Shown piece after piece: positions 9,229 through 19,616 of a stretch of DNA of 64,000 nt. The notes beneath the pieces were generated by a model. That model did not search any database and was not told the origin of the DNA. It saw nothing but the letters and a program-made list of their open reading frames with translations. The stretch's first letter is position 1, and each line of letters begins with the position of its first letter. Source of the DNA: Clostridium sp. DL-VIII (GTDB taxonomy: Bacteria > Bacillota > Clostridia > Clostridiales > Clostridiaceae); contig NZ_CM001240.1 in the NCBI RefSeq assembly GCF_000230835.1, positions 1,992,501 to 2,056,500 on the forward strand. Reading direction: 5' to 3'. A program made the position numbers and the translations under genes.

Positions 9229-9690
9229 ATGAAGAAAGACGTATTGATCGAGAAAATTGAGGAATTAGTAAGGCCTATTGTTTTAGAATTATCTTGTCAA
9301 TTATATTACGTAGAATACGTAAAAGAAAATGGAGATTTTTATTTAAGAATATATATAGATAAAGAAGATGATAGAGTATCGCTTAATGATTGTGAATCTG
9401 TTTCAAGAAGGATAAGTGATGTGTTAGATGCTGAAGATCCAATTAAAGAGGCGTATTATTTAGAAGTTTCTTCACCTGGTCTTAATAGAGGCTTGTATAC
9501 TGAAGAACATTTCAAGAGATTTATAGGACGCGAAGTGCTTGTTAAGTTTACAAGTTCAATTAATGGGTCAAAAAGTATAAAAGGAATATTAAAAGATGTC
9601 TTGGAAAATGAAATAGTAGTTGAAGGAGACGCAGAAATTAATATTCCAAAAGATAAAATAAAAAATGCAAATTTAGAAGGGGAAATATAA
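9229..9690 (+). CDS. rimP: Ribosome maturation factor RimP
   Basis: Needed for 30S subunit maturation. It has 153 residues, the family length, with the N-terminal alpha/beta domain ('[13 protein letters not shown]...RIYIDKE') and the central '[23 protein letters not shown]...[14 protein letters not shown]' signature, then the SH3-like C-terminal domain. First gene of a tightly packed operon; nusA follows after 16 bases, counting from the preferred nusA start. Confidence 0.95.
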   Translation: MKKDVLIEKIEELVRPIVLELSCQLYYVEYVKENGDFYLRIYIDKEDDRVSLNDCESVSRRISDVLDAEDPIKEAYYLEVSSPGLNRGLYTEEHFKRFIGREVLVKFTSSINGSKSIKGILKDVLENEIVVEGDAEINIPKDKIKNANLEGEI

Positions 9691-9706
9691 CGAGGAGGGT
9701 ATGAAA

Positions 9707-10894
9707 ATGAATGAAGAGTTTGTAGGTGCTCTTAAAGAATTAGTTAAAGAAAAGGGGATCTCAGAAGATTTGCTTTTTACAACTATTCAAGATGCTATGG
9801 TTGCAGCATATAAAAAGAATTATGCTAATGCTAATACAAATGCGCAAAACGTTAAAGTTAATATTGATAGAGAAACTGGGGAAATACATGTATATGCTCA
9901 AAAGACAGTAGTTGATGAAGTATATGATGACGTAACAGAAATTTCATTAGAAGAAGCAAAAGAAATGAATCCTAAAAGTGAAGCTGATGACGTTATAAAT
10001 TTAGAAGTAACTCCTAAGAATTTTGGTAGAGTTGCAGCTCAACTTGCAAAACAAGTTGTTACACAAAGAATTAAAGAAGCTGAGAGAAATATCATATATG
10101 ATGACTACAAGGAAAAAGAATTTGATATAATTACAGGAACTATCTTAAGAAAAGATAAAGGAATGGTTTTTGTTAATTTAGGAAAGTTAGAAGGGGTGAT
10201 AGGCCCTAATGAACAAATCCCAAATGAGGAATATAAATTCAATGAAAAGTTAAAGCTATATATAGTAGAGGTTAAGAATGGAAGTAAAGGTCCTCAAATC
10301 CATGTTTCAAGAACACATCCAGGTTTAGTAAAAAGATTATTTGAACTTGAAGTTCCAGAAATCTTTGAAGGTGTAGTTGAAATTAAGAGCATATCAAGAG
10401 AAGCTGGCTCAAGAAGTAAAATAGCTGTACATTCTAATGATGAAGCAGTAGATCCAATGGGAGCATGTGTGGGACCAAAGGGAGTAAGAGTACAAAGTAT
10501 AGTTAATGAACTAAAGAATGAGAAGATAGACATAATAAAGTGGAGCAAGGATCCAAAAGAATTCATAGCTAATTCTTTAAGCCCAGCTAAAGTCTTAAGT
10601 GTAGAAGTTGATGAAGAAAGCAAATCAGCTAAGGTTGTTGTTGATGATAATCAGCTTTCACTTGCAATAGGTAAAGAAGGTCAAAATGTAAGACTTGCAG
10701 CTAAGCTTACAAATTGGAAAATAGATATTAAGAGTAAATCTCAAAAAGAAGCACAAGATGAAGAAGATGAAAGAATTTTAAATACTGAAGTAGAAATAGA
10801 AAATGAACAAATTAACGATTTTGATGTTTCAGATGATATTGAAGTTGATGAAGAAAATGACTCAGAAACTTCAATTAAAGAAATAGAAGAATAA
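9707..10894 (+). CDS. nusA: Transcription termination/antitermination protein NusA
   Basis: Binds RNA polymerase and modulates pausing and termination. The domains are an N-terminal polymerase-binding domain (1-130), S1 (about 133-200), then two KH domains (about 205-345) including 'DPMGACVGPKGVRVQSIVNEL' and 'LAIGKEGQNVRLAAKLT'. A strongly acidic tail follows in place of the E. coli AR repeats, as is normal for Firmicutes. ATG 9707 is preferred over ATG 9701: the GGAGG site ends at 9698, giving 8 bases of spacing rather than 2. Confidence 0.95.
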   Translation: MNEEFVGALKELVKEKGISEDLLFTTIQDAMVAAYKKNYANANTNAQNVKVNIDRETGEIHVYAQKTVVDEVYDDVTEISLEEAKEMNPKSEADDVINLEVTPKNFGRVAAQLAKQVVTQRIKEAERNIIYDDYKEKEFDIITGTILRKDKGMVFVNLGKLEGVIGPNEQIPNEEYKFNEKLKLYIVEVKNGSKGPQIHVSRTHPGLVKRLFELEVPEIFEGVVEIKSISREAGSRSKIAVHSNDEAVDPMGACVGPKGVRVQSIVNELKNEKIDIIKWSKDPKEFIANSLSPAKVLSVEVDEESKSAKVVVDDNQLSLAIGKEGQNVRLAAKLTNWKIDIKSKSQKEAQDEEDERILNTEVEIENEQINDFDVSDDIEVDEENDSETSIKEIEE

Positions 10895-10908
10895 AGGGGT
10901 GCTTTTTC

Positions 10909-11175
10909 ATGAAGGTTAAGAAAATTCCTTTAAGAATGTGCACTGGTTGCATGGAAATGAAACCAAAGAAAGAATTAATAAGAGTAGTAAAAACTCCAGA
11001 AGGGGAAGTCTGCGTGGATTTAACTGGTAAAAAATCAGGAAGAGGCGCATATGTTTGTAAGAACATTGAGTGTTTTGAAAAAGCATTTAAGACGAAGAGA
11101 CTAAGTAGAAATCTTGAAATACCTATAAGTGAAGAAGTTTATGAAAAACTAAAGGAAGAAATTGGTGATGAATAA
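10909..11175 (+). CDS. rnpM: YlxR family protein (RNase P modulator RnpM)
   Basis: An 88-residue basic RNA-binding protein of the YlxR family, recently described as RnpM, a modulator of RNase P. The family fingerprint 'RMCTGCMEMKPKKELIRVV' is at residues 8-26, with 'GRGAYVC' near 45. It sits between nusA and the L7Ae-like gene as in most Firmicutes and overlaps the next gene by a few bases, indicating coupled translation. Confidence 0.92.
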   Translation: MKVKKIPLRMCTGCMEMKPKKELIRVVKTPEGEVCVDLTGKKSGRGAYVCKNIECFEKAFKTKRLSRNLEIPISEEVYEKLKEEIGDE

Positions 11176-11482
11176 GTTTTTTAATTTTTTGAGTATTGCA
11201 AAAAAGTCTGGAGCTTTACTTGAAGGATATAGTAAATGCGATGACTTAAGAAATAAAACTAAAATATATTTGTTTATAATGTCGGAAGACTTATCAAATG
11301 CATCTAGAAATAAATTTAAAAAACATTGTATAGAAAAAAAAATACCATATATTGAAGATTTCCCAAAAGAACAATTAGGAATTGCAATTGGACGTAATGA
11401 GATTATGATCCTAGGAATCTTGGATAAAAATATAGCAGATAAATTATTAATGCTATATGAGGAGGAAAAAATATATGAGTAG
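11168..11482 (+). CDS. rplGA: L7Ae/L30e-like ribosomal protein (YlxQ)
   Basis: A small L7Ae-fold RNA-binding protein, 104 residues from the ATG at 11168. TTG 11162 and GTG 11165 in the same frame are alternative starts, and the weak AGGA site does not decide among them. The N-terminal 'FLSIAKKSGALLEGY' is the typical YlxQ opening, with 'GRNEIMILGI' towards the C-terminus. The start lies inside rnpM. In related species the fold binds kink-turn RNA; the exact target here is not visible. Confidence 0.88.
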   Translation: MNKFFNFLSIAKKSGALLEGYSKCDDLRNKTKIYLFIMSEDLSNASRNKFKKHCIEKKIPYIEDFPKEQLGIAIGRNEIMILGILDKNIADKLLMLYEEEKIYE

Positions 11483-11504
11483 ATAATAATACGGGGGTGA
11501 CTGC

Positions 11505-13586
11505 ATGTCAAAAATAAGAGTACATGAATTAGCAAAAGAATTAAACATAGAGTCAAAGGAATTAATAACTATATTAATGGAAGAATTTAATATAGAAGTA
11601 AAAAATCATATGAGTACAATTGAAGATGAAGATGCTGTATTAATTAAGGAATTATTAGCAGGAAGATCAGAAGAAAATTCAGCAGCGAAAACTGAAAGTA
11701 AAAAGAGCATCGTAGATTTATATGAAGACGAATTAGCTGAACAACTTAACAACGTAAGCAAAAAAAAGAAAAAAACTAAAAAAGAAGAAGAAGCAGAGCT
11801 AAAGGCAGAAAAAGAAAAGAACATGGAAAATGCTCCAGTAATAGAAATAGGTGCAAGCATAACGGTTAAAGAATTAGCTGAAAAGTTAAATAAATCTTCA
11901 AATGATGTAATAAGAACACTGATTTTTTCTGGAGTTATGGCTGGAATAAATCAAGAAATAGATTTTGAAACAGCACAAAAAGTATGTACTGAATATGAAG
12001 TTATTGTTGAAAAGAAAGAAGAAATTCAAGAATTAGAAGTATTAGAAATAGAGGAAGACGATGAAGCAAACCTTCAAAAGAGACCTCCAATAGTAACTGT
12101 TATGGGTCATGTTGACCATGGTAAAACATCTTTACTTGATTCTATAAGAAAAGCAAAGGTTACAGATACTGAAGCAGGTGGTATAACTCAACACATAGGT
12201 GCGTATACTATTAAATTGAATGGAGAAGAGATAACATTCTTAGATACTCCTGGTCATGAAGCATTTACAGCAATGAGAGCTAGAGGAGCACAAATTACAG
12301 ATGTTGTTATATTAGTTGTTGCAGCAGATGATGGAATAATGCCACAAACTAAAGAAGCTATAAATCACTGTAAGGCAGCTGGAGTACCTATGGTAGTTGC
12401 AATAAATAAAATTGATAAGCCAGGTGCAAATGTAGATAGAGTAAAGCAGGAGTTAGCTGAACAAGGATTGCTTGCAGAAGATTGGGGTGGAGATACTATT
12501 TGTGAAGAAGTATCTGCAAAACAAAATCTAAATATTGATAAATTATTAGAAATGGTTCTTCTTACAGCAGAAATGCTTGAACTTAAAGCTAACAAGAATA
12601 GAAGAGCAGTAGGAACTGTAATTGAAGCGAAGCTTGATAAGGGTAGAGGAGCAGTTGCAAGTTTACTAGTTCAAAATGGAACATTAAGAGTAGGAGATTC
12701 AATCTTAGTTGGTTCTACATATGGTAGAATAAGAGCTATGTTTGATGACACTGGTAAAAAGATAAAATCTGCAGGCCCATCTATTCCTGTAGAAGTTTTA
12801 GGACTTTCAGAAGTTCCAGAAGCAGGGGACAGATTTAATCAAGTGAAAGATGAGAAAACTGCTAGAAATATGGCTGATAGCAGAAAAGATAAATTAAAGG
12901 CAGAAACTTTACTTGCAAATCATAGAGTTTCACTTGAAGATTTATATAGTCAAATTAAAGAAGGTAAAGTTAAAGAGCTTGCTATTATAATAAAAGCAGA
13001 TGTTCAAGGATCGGTTGAAGCTATTAAGGGTTCACTTGAAAAACTTTCTACTGATGATGTAAAAGTAAGAGTTATCCATGGCGGGGTTGGTGCTATAACT
13101 GAAACAGATATAACACTTGCAACAGCATCTAATGCAATAGTTATAGGGTTTAATGTAAGACCTGATAGTAATGCTGCTGCTCAAGCAGATAAAGAAGGTG
13201 TATATGTTAAAACTTATAGAATCATATATGATGCACTTGATGATGTTAAAGCAGCTATGATAGGAATGCTTGAACCAGAATATAAGGAAGTTATACTTGG
13301 AACAGCGGAAGTAAGAACAACCTACAAGATTTCAAATATTGGAACAATTGCAGGATGTTATGTACTTACTGGTAAACTTAAAAGAAACGCAGAAACAAGA
13401 GTTATAAGAGAAGGAATAGTAATTTTTGAATCTTCATTATCATCATTAAAGAGATTTAAAGATGATGCTAAAGAAGTTAATAGCGGATATGAATGTGGCT
13501 TAACTGTTGAAAAGTTTAATGACATTAAGGAAGGCGACATTGTTGAATGCTTTGAGATGGAGGCAATTAAGAGAAAAGAACTTTAA
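11505..13586 (+). CDS. infB: Translation initiation factor IF-2
   Basis: A GTPase that brings fMet-tRNA to the 30S subunit. It has 693 residues, a short-N-terminus form. Two IF2_N modules are at roughly residues 1-55 and 118-170, separated by a Lys/Glu-rich linker. The G domain starts near residue 195: G1 'GHVDHGKT', G3 'DTPGHEAF', G4 'NKID'. Domains II, III and IV follow, ending '[13 protein letters not shown]'. The ribosome site is GGGGGTG. No ylxP (DUF503) gene lies between infB and rbfA, unlike Bacillus. Confidence 0.97.
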   Translation: MSKIRVHELAKELNIESKELITILMEEFNIEVKNHMSTIEDEDAVLIKELLAGRSEENSAAKTESKKSIVDLYEDELAEQLNNVSKKKKKTKKEEEAELKAEKEKNMENAPVIEIGASITVKELAEKLNKSSNDVIRTLIFSGVMAGINQEIDFETAQKVCTEYEVIVEKKEEIQELEVLEIEEDDEANLQKRPPIVTVMGHVDHGKTSLLDSIRKAKVTDTEAGGITQHIGAYTIKLNGEEITFLDTPGHEAFTAMRARGAQITDVVILVVAADDGIMPQTKEAINHCKAAGVPMVVAINKIDKPGANVDRVKQELAEQGLLAEDWGGDTICEEVSAKQNLNIDKLLEMVLLTAEMLELKANKNRRAVGTVIEAKLDKGRGAVASLLVQNGTLRVGDSILVGSTYGRIRAMFDDTGKKIKSAGPSIPVEVLGLSEVPEAGDRFNQVKDEKTARNMADSRKDKLKAETLLANHRVSLEDLYSQIKEGKVKELAIIIKADVQGSVEAIKGSLEKLSTDDVKVRVIHGGVGAITETDITLATASNAIVIGFNVRPDSNAAAQADKEGVYVKTYRIIYDALDDVKAAMIGMLEPEYKEVILGTAEVRTTYKISNIGTIAGCYVLTGKLKRNAETRVIREGIVIFESSLSSLKRFKDDAKEVNSGYECGLTVEKFNDIKEGDIVECFEMEAIKRKEL

Positions 13587-13603
13587 AGAGGTGAGAAACA
13601 GAC

Positions 13604-13954
13604 ATGGCAAATTATAGAGGTGGAAGAATTAACGAAGAATTTAAAAGAGAAATTAGTAGTTTAATTCAAAATGAAATTAAAGATCCAAGACTTACAGCTA
13701 TGATTTCAGTTACAGATGTTAAAGTTACCAAAGATTTAAGATATGCAAAAGTCTATGTAAGCATATTTTCAAAAGATGATGAGGAAAAGAAAAGTAATCT
13801 TGAGGCATTAAGGAATGCTAGTGGTTTTATAAGAAAGTCAGTAGGACAAAAAATTAATTTAAGACACACCCCAGAAATAATTATTGAATTAGATGATTCT
13901 ATAAATTATGGAATGCACATGGATGAATTAATTCAAAGGATAAGTAAAGAGTAA
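13604..13954 (+). CDS. rbfA: Ribosome-binding factor A
   Basis: A cold-shock 30S maturation factor of the KH fold; 116 residues. Family features: 'RINEEFKREISSLIQNEIKDPRL' at the N-terminus, 'VTDVKVTKDLRYAKVYVS' in the middle and 'RHTPEIIIELDDSINYG' near the end. Its stop overlaps the next start as TAATG, so translation is coupled. Confidence 0.95.
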   Translation: MANYRGGRINEEFKREISSLIQNEIKDPRLTAMISVTDVKVTKDLRYAKVYVSIFSKDDEEKKSNLEALRNASGFIRKSVGQKINLRHTPEIIIELDDSINYGMHMDELIQRISKE

Positions 13955-14934
13955 TGAATAGTCTTAGTGAAATAAAGGCTGAAATTTTAAAATCAAAAAG
14001 GATAGGATTATCGTTTCATACGTCTCCAGACGGAGATGCTATAGGAAGTACCTTAGCGCTGTTAAATGCGCTAAGATATTTAGGAAAGGATTCTTATATT
14101 GTATCAAGAGATGTTATTCCAGATAACCTCTCTTTCCTTTCTTTGGGAAATGAAATTGACGGAAATACTTTAGAGCCAAGAGCAGATACAGATTTAGTGA
14201 TAATCCTAGATTGTGGTAATGTAGAAAGAATATCTGCAGATTTAAGTAATTATGAAGGAAAGATAATTAATATTGATCATCATATTTCCAATGACAATTA
14301 TGGAGTACTTAATTATGTAGATGCAACATCTTCTGCTACATGTGAAATATCATATTTATTAATTCAGGAATTAGGTATTGATTTAAAAAGTAAATCTGAT
14401 ATTAACGTGGCTATAGGTAATGCTGTTTATAGTGGAATTGTAACAGATACCGGATCTTTCAGACATTCCAATGTGACTAAGAGAACTCATGATATAGCAG
14501 GGAAACTTATAGAAATTGGAATAGATAATAGTAAAATTCATAGCAGCCTTTTTGATAATAAGCCTTTTGAAAAAATAAAATTAATGGGATGTGTTTTATC
14601 TAATATAGAGCTTGTTTTAAATAATAAAGTAGCGGTTCTTCAAATACCTAAAAAACTACTAAATGAGCTTAATTTAGAAAAGGTTGATACTTCGGACATA
14701 ATTAATGTTGGCCTTGGAATTAAAGGCGTAGAAGTATCGATGCTTTTAAAAGAAGCTGATGAAGGAATCAAGGGGAGTTTAAGATCTAAAAATGATGTAG
14801 ATGTAAGGAAAGTTGCAGAAGTATATGGCGGTGGCGGTCATATTAAAGCAGCAGGATTAATACAAAAAGGTGTAAGTTTAGAAAAAGCCAAAGAAAATCT
14901 GTTAAGTACGCTTAAAGATGAAATAGATTTATAA
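13954..14934 (+). CDS. nrnA: DHH/DHHA1 family phosphoesterase (NrnA-like oligoribonuclease)
   Basis: A bifunctional nanoRNase/pAp phosphatase type in Firmicutes. It has 326 residues. The Mn-binding motifs 'HTSPDGDAIGS' (about 23-33), 'ILDCGN' and 'NIDHHISND' (about 106-114) are intact, and the DHHA1 signature 'YGGGGHIKAAG' is near residue 290. Starts at the TAATG overlap with rbfA and runs into truB. Confidence 0.9.
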   Translation: MNSLSEIKAEILKSKRIGLSFHTSPDGDAIGSTLALLNALRYLGKDSYIVSRDVIPDNLSFLSLGNEIDGNTLEPRADTDLVIILDCGNVERISADLSNYEGKIINIDHHISNDNYGVLNYVDATSSATCEISYLLIQELGIDLKSKSDINVAIGNAVYSGIVTDTGSFRHSNVTKRTHDIAGKLIEIGIDNSKIHSSLFDNKPFEKIKLMGCVLSNIELVLNNKVAVLQIPKKLLNELNLEKVDTSDIINVGLGIKGVEVSMLLKEADEGIKGSLRSKNDVDVRKVAEVYGGGGHIKAAGLIQKGVSLEKAKENLLSTLKDEIDL

Positions 14935-14942
14935 AGAAAGAT

Positions 14943-15860
14943 ATGGGAACTTTGCTTATGAGTAATACAGAAAAAGCTTCAAACATAAATGGAGTATTAA
15001 ACATATTCAAAAATAAAGGAATGTCTTCTTTTGATGTAGTGAGAAAGATAAAAAAATTAGCTGATGAAAAAAAAGTTGGACATACTGGCACGCTAGATCC
15101 TGAAGCAACAGGAGTTTTGCCGGTATGTATTGGAAAAGCAACAAAAACTATTGACTATATAATGAATAGTAATAAAGGCTACGAGGTTAAGTTTTTGTTT
15201 GGAGTAAAGACAACTACATATGATCTTGAAGGCGAAGTAGTAGAAAGAAATGAAACAAGTCATCTTACAGAAGAGGAAGTTTCAAAAGTCATTCTATCTT
15301 TTATTGGAGAATATGATCAGGTTCCTCCAATGTACTCTGCACTTAAGAAAAATGGAGTGAGATTATATGAGCTTGCTAGGCAGGGAATAGAGATTGAAAG
15401 AGAAGCTAGAAAAGTCAACATATTTAATATATCTAACCTCAAAATTGATTTACCTTATGTATCTATGAAAGTAGCCTGCTCAAAAGGAACATATATAAGA
15501 AGTTTATGCTATGATATTGGTGAAAAATTAAAAGTAGGGGCAGCTATGACAGAGTTAAATAGATATGAAACATCTGTTTTTGTACAAGAAAATAGTGTTA
15601 ATATTGAAGATTTAACTAAAGAAAATATAAGTGATTATATAATAACGATTGAAGAAGCACTTTTCTCTTATCCTAAGTTAACAGTAAATAGCTCATTTAC
15701 TAAGTTGTTAATAAACGGGGTCAAAGTATTCGACAAGAGACTGACAAATGAAAAAAGAGAAAAAAATGTTTTATATAGAGTTTATGATAGTGAAGGTACT
15801 TTTATAGGTATTGGAAAACAAGATGATGAAGGCTTTAAAATTGAAAAATTATTAATTTAG
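14943..15860 (+). CDS. truB: tRNA pseudouridine(55) synthase TruB
   Basis: Makes pseudouridine 55 in the T loop of tRNA. It has 305 residues. The catalytic Asp is at about residue 52 in 'VGHTGTLDPEATGVLPVCIG'. 'VPPMYSALKKNGVRLYELARQG' and 'CSKGTYIRSLCYDIG' are the other family blocks. The start could be the ATG at 14943 or the one five codons later; neither has a strong ribosome site. Confidence 0.93.
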   Translation: MGTLLMSNTEKASNINGVLNIFKNKGMSSFDVVRKIKKLADEKKVGHTGTLDPEATGVLPVCIGKATKTIDYIMNSNKGYEVKFLFGVKTTTYDLEGEVVERNETSHLTEEEVSKVILSFIGEYDQVPPMYSALKKNGVRLYELARQGIEIEREARKVNIFNISNLKIDLPYVSMKVACSKGTYIRSLCYDIGEKLKVGAAMTELNRYETSVFVQENSVNIEDLTKENISDYIITIEEALFSYPKLTVNSSFTKLLINGVKVFDKRLTNEKREKNVLYRVYDSEGTFIGIGKQDDEGFKIEKLLI

Positions 15861-15864
15861 GTTA

Positions 15865-15888
15865 AGCATCCTTAAGAGGATGTGTTTT
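15865..15888 (+). terminator. Weak terminator-like hairpin after truB
   Basis: A 6-7 bp stem CATCCT / AGGATG with a 4-nt loop, then a short T run. It may partly separate truB from ribF. Confidence 0.35.
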
Positions 15889-15974
15889 GAGCATGATTTT
15901 AGGTACTATTAAAGAATAATGAACTTAATTTATTAAATACTATTTTTTAATGTGCTTTATTTAGGAGTAAAGAA

Positions 15975-16886
15975 ATGATTATTATAGATAAAGAATTACA
16001 AGATGTTCAAAATTCTAATAATTATATAGCTCTTGGAAGTTTTGATGGACTTCATGTTGGGCATCTATCATTAATATATAAAGTAGTTGAGGTTGCTAAC
16101 AAGAATAGTGGTAAAAGCATGGTTTTTACATTTAAAAATCATCCACGAGCTTTTATAAATAAAGAAAATGCACCAAAACTATTAATGAGCAATGAAAGAA
16201 AGCTTGAACTTTTAGAAAATAATAAAGTTGATATAGTATGTTTTAAAGAATTTGATGATGAGTTTATGCAAATAACGCCTAAGGAATTCATAGAATATTT
16301 AATATTTACTTATAATGCAAAAGGATTTGTTGTAGGATTTAATTTTAAATTTGGATATAAAAACTTAGGGGATGTTGAGCTTTTAAGAGAATTACAAAAT
16401 AAATATGGATATGAACTATGCGTTATGGAACCATGTACATATAAAAATGAAGTAATAAGCAGCACTAGAATAAGAAAGGCCTTAGAAGATGGAGAGGTTT
16501 CAGATGCTTATGAAATGCTCAGCATTCCATATAGCTTAAGTGGAAAAGTCATTCATGGAAGACAGATAGGGAGAACCATTGGTTTTCCTACGGCAAATTT
16601 AAAGTATGATGAAAAATTTGTTTTGCCTAAGATAGGTGTATATTATACCAATATAAAGGTAAATAATAATATATATAAAGGTATTACTTCAGTTGGAAAA
16701 AATCCTACAGTAGAAGGCAAAAGCTTAACAGTAGAAACATATATTTTAGACTTCAATGAAGAGATATACGGGAAAGAAATAAAAGTTGATTTTATAAAAA
16801 AAATTCGAGATGAAAAAAAATTTAATGGTTTAGAAGAGCTAAAAGAACAGCTAGAAAAAGATAAATCATTTGCTAATGAACAATAA
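15975..16886 (+). CDS. ribF: Bifunctional riboflavin kinase / FAD synthetase
   Basis: Phosphorylates riboflavin to FMN and adenylylates FMN to FAD. It has 303 residues. The N-terminal nucleotidyltransferase domain shows 'ALGSFDGLHVGHLSLI' and 'ISSTRIRKAL'. The C-terminal kinase domain shows 'GRTIGFPTANL'. A TAGGAGT site precedes the ATG. Riboflavin itself is made by the FMN-riboswitch operon around 38-42 kb; no riboswitch precedes ribF here. Confidence 0.95.
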   Translation: MIIIDKELQDVQNSNNYIALGSFDGLHVGHLSLIYKVVEVANKNSGKSMVFTFKNHPRAFINKENAPKLLMSNERKLELLENNKVDIVCFKEFDDEFMQITPKEFIEYLIFTYNAKGFVVGFNFKFGYKNLGDVELLRELQNKYGYELCVMEPCTYKNEVISSTRIRKALEDGEVSDAYEMLSIPYSLSGKVIHGRQIGRTIGFPTANLKYDEKFVLPKIGVYYTNIKVNNNIYKGITSVGKNPTVEGKSLTVETYILDFNEEIYGKEIKVDFIKKIRDEKKFNGLEELKEQLEKDKSFANEQ

Positions 16887-16969
16887 CTAAAATAATAACT
16901 ATTTTTATTTGTTAATTAAATTTTCATGTGCTTAGAAATGAGAATCACATGTCGAGTTTAATAATATAG

Positions 16970-16998
16970 TTTACAATAATAGTTACTTTTGATATAAT
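16970..16998 (+). promoter_or_regulatory. Sigma-A promoter of rpsO
   Basis: TTTACA, a 17-base spacer and a perfect TATAAT, about 92 bases before the rpsO ATG. Confidence 0.7.
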
Positions 16999-17004
16999 AT
17001 CACA

Positions 17005-17089
17005 TGGAACCTAATTCTAAGTTTTAAGGTGCCATCTTTTTACTTGGAACTAGGGGATAATTAATATAATACACGGAGGTGCACTTATA
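17005..17089 (+). promoter_or_regulatory. Structured leader of rpsO (possible S15 autoregulatory site)
   Basis: A 13-position stem, 12 of 13 paired (one A-C mismatch and one G-T), joins 17010-17022 to 17042-17054 within the short leader. Ribosomal protein S15 is known to repress its own mRNA through leader structures in several lineages. Assignment to a named leader family was not possible by eye. Confidence 0.45.
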
Positions 17090-17353
17090 ATGGATAAGGC
17101 AAGAAAATTAGAATTAATCAAAAAATTTGGAAGAAGTGAAGGGGATACTGGTTCTCCAGAAGTTCAAATAGCTTTACTTACTGAAAGAATTCAATCTTTA
17201 ACTGAACACTTAAAAATTCACAAGAAAGATCATCACTCAAGAAGAGGATTATTAATGATGGTTGGTCAAAGAAGAGGTCTTTTAAACTATTTAAGCGATC
17301 AAGATATCGAAAGATACAGAACTTTAATCAAAGAATTAGGTTTAAGAAGATAA
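17090..17353 (+). CDS. rpsO: 30S ribosomal protein S15
   Basis: Primary 16S rRNA-binding protein of the 30S platform. It has 87 residues, with the conserved '[22 protein letters not shown]' and '[21 protein letters not shown]' segments. A CGGAGGTG site precedes the ATG. Own promoter upstream and terminator downstream, then pnp. Confidence 0.97.
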   Translation: MDKARKLELIKKFGRSEGDTGSPEVQIALLTERIQSLTEHLKIHKKDHHSRRGLLMMVGQRRGLLNYLSDQDIERYRTLIKELGLRR

Positions 17354-17358
17354 TTTTT

Positions 17359-17388
17359 AGAGCGGAGTTTTCCGCTCTATTATTTTAA
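17359..17388 (+). terminator. Intrinsic terminator after rpsO
   Basis: A perfect 8-bp stem AGAGCGGA / TCCGCTCT with a GTTT loop, followed by a T-rich stretch. Probably partial, since pnp follows after 70 bases. Confidence 0.85.
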
Positions 17389-17461
17389 AATATATAGTAT
17401 AAATTATAATAAAAGCATGAAAATTATAATAATCAGATGAACCTAAGGGAGGTCATGAATT

Positions 17462-19567
17462 ATGAGTAATGTTCTAACGACTGAAATCGCTGGAAGAGAA
17501 TTGAAAGTTGAGTTCGGAAAAGTAGGTATGTTGTCAAATGCAGCAACATTTACTAGCTATGGTGACACAGTAATTTTAACAAATGTTAATGCATCACCAG
17601 AGCCAAGAGAAGGAATAGATTTCTTTCCATTAAGTGTTGAATATGAAGAAAGATTATATGCAGTAGGTAAAATACCAGGTGGATTCATTAAAAGAGAAGG
17701 AAGACCATCAGAAAAAGCAATATTAAATGGTAGAGCTGTTGATAGAACACTAAGGCCTCTATTTCCAAAAGGATACAGAAATGACGTTCAAGTTGTTACT
17801 ACAGTTGTATCAGTTGAAAAAGATAACTTACCAGAAATCTTAGCCATTAACGCAGCGTCACTTGCATTATGCCTTTCAAGTATTCCATATACAATCCCAG
17901 CTGCAGCAGTCCAAGTGGGGCTAATAGATGGCAAATTCGTTACAAATCCAAATACTGAAGGACGAGAAAAGAGTACTCTTCACTTAACAGTATGTACTAC
18001 AAAAGAAAAAGTAATGATGATTGAAGCTGGCGGGCAGGAAATACCAGAGGATACAATGATAGATGCTATCAAATATGGTTTTAATGAATGTCAAAAAATC
18101 ATTGCATTTCAAGAAGAAGCTATGGCTAAGTTTGGAAAGAAAAAAGATGAACCGGTTTTATATACTGTAGATTCAGAAGTAGAAAAGGATGTTAAAGAAT
18201 TTGCTAAGGATATGATTAAAGAAGCAATGCACATCATGGATAAAGATGAAAGAAATGCGGCAGTAGATGCAGTATATGAAAAAGTTAATGAAGAATTTGG
18301 TGAAAAATACGCTGAAAAATCAGGTGATATAAAAGAAGTTCTTTACACTATGCAGAAGAAAGTTGTAAGGCACATGCTTCAAAAGGAAAAGAGAAGACCT
18401 GATGGAAGAGCTTTTGATGAGATTAGACCACTTGGATGTGAGGTTGGAATATTACCAAGAACACATGGTACAGGATTATTCAGAAGAGGATTAACTCAAG
18501 TAATGACTGTTGCAACACTTGGATCTATAAGTGAAATTCAAATATTAGATGGAATAGATGAAGCACAATCAAAGAGATATATCCATCATTATAATTTTCC
18601 TGGATACAGTGTTGGTGAAGTAAAACCATTAAGAGGACCAGGAAGAAGAGAAATTGGTCATGGAGCGTTAGCAGAAAGAGCGCTTGAACCATTAATTCCT
18701 TCAGAAGAAGAATTCCCTTATACAATAAGATTAGTTTCAGAAGTTTTAAGTTCAAATGGATCAACTTCACAAGCATCAGTTTGTGGATCAACACTGGCAT
18801 TATTAGATGCAGGTGTACCAATTAAGAGACCTGCAGCTGGTATAGCAATGGGACTTATAACATCAGAAGATTTAACAGAGGAAACTATATTGACTGATAT
18901 TCAAGGAATTGAAGACTTCTTTGGAGATATGGACTTTAAGGTAGCAGGAACAACAGAAGGTATAACATCAATTCAAGTTGATACTAAACTTCAAGGGTTC
19001 AGTTTTAATGTAGTGGAAAATGCTATAAGAGATGCAAGAAAAGCTAGACTTACTATAATTGATAAGATTAATGAATGTATATCTGCACCAAGGACAGATG
19101 TGTCATTATATGCACCAAAGACTCAGACAATGAGTATAAATCCAGATAAGATAAGAGATGTAATTGGAGCTGGTGGTAAGGTTATAAATAAGATAATACA
19201 AGATACAGGTGTTAAAATAGATATTAAGGAAGATGGAACTGTATTTGTAAGTTCAACTGACCATGAAGGTGTTAATCAGGCTATTAAGATAATAGAAGGT
19301 TTAACTAAGGAAGTTAAGGCAGGAGAAGTTTACTTAGGAAAAGTAACTAAGATAACTACATTTGGAGCATTTGTTGAAATCTTACCTAGCAAAGAAGGAT
19401 TAGTTCATATATCTAAATTAGCTAAAGAAAGAGTAAACAAAGTTGAAGATGTGGTATCTATTGGAGATGAAATTTTAGTTAAGGTTACAGAAATTGATAA
19501 CCAAGGTAGAATAAATCTTTCAAGAAAAGACGCTTTAGTAGAACAAGAAAATAAAGAAGATAAATAA
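17462..19567 (+). CDS. pnp: Polyribonucleotide nucleotidyltransferase (PNPase)
   Basis: A 3'-5' phosphorolytic exoribonuclease of mRNA decay. It has 701 residues in canonical order: RNase PH domain 1 (about 1-215), helical linker (about 240-320), RNase PH domain 2 starting at '[14 protein letters not shown]' (about 312-540), KH (about 555-615, '[15 protein letters not shown]') and S1 (about 620-690, '[26 protein letters not shown]'). An AGGGAGGTC site precedes the ATG. RNase Y, the initiating endonuclease, is also in this window. Confidence 0.97.
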   Translation: MSNVLTTEIAGRELKVEFGKVGMLSNAATFTSYGDTVILTNVNASPEPREGIDFFPLSVEYEERLYAVGKIPGGFIKREGRPSEKAILNGRAVDRTLRPLFPKGYRNDVQVVTTVVSVEKDNLPEILAINAASLALCLSSIPYTIPAAAVQVGLIDGKFVTNPNTEGREKSTLHLTVCTTKEKVMMIEAGGQEIPEDTMIDAIKYGFNECQKIIAFQEEAMAKFGKKKDEPVLYTVDSEVEKDVKEFAKDMIKEAMHIMDKDERNAAVDAVYEKVNEEFGEKYAEKSGDIKEVLYTMQKKVVRHMLQKEKRRPDGRAFDEIRPLGCEVGILPRTHGTGLFRRGLTQVMTVATLGSISEIQILDGIDEAQSKRYIHHYNFPGYSVGEVKPLRGPGRREIGHGALAERALEPLIPSEEEFPYTIRLVSEVLSSNGSTSQASVCGSTLALLDAGVPIKRPAAGIAMGLITSEDLTEETILTDIQGIEDFFGDMDFKVAGTTEGITSIQVDTKLQGFSFNVVENAIRDARKARLTIIDKINECISAPRTDVSLYAPKTQTMSINPDKIRDVIGAGGKVINKIIQDTGVKIDIKEDGTVFVSSTDHEGVNQAIKIIEGLTKEVKAGEVYLGKVTKITTFGAFVEILPSKEGLVHISKLAKERVNKVEDVVSIGDEILVKVTEIDNQGRINLSRKDALVEQENKEDK

Positions 19568-19592
19568 AGGGCAATTAATTGCCTTTTTTTTA
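19567..19592 (+). terminator. Intrinsic terminator after pnp
   Basis: GGGCAATT / AATTGCC pairs around a TTAA centre, preceded by A's and followed by eight or nine T's. Confidence 0.9.
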
Positions 19593-19616
19593 ATCAAGAA
19601 GGAGGGCAAGTACAAA

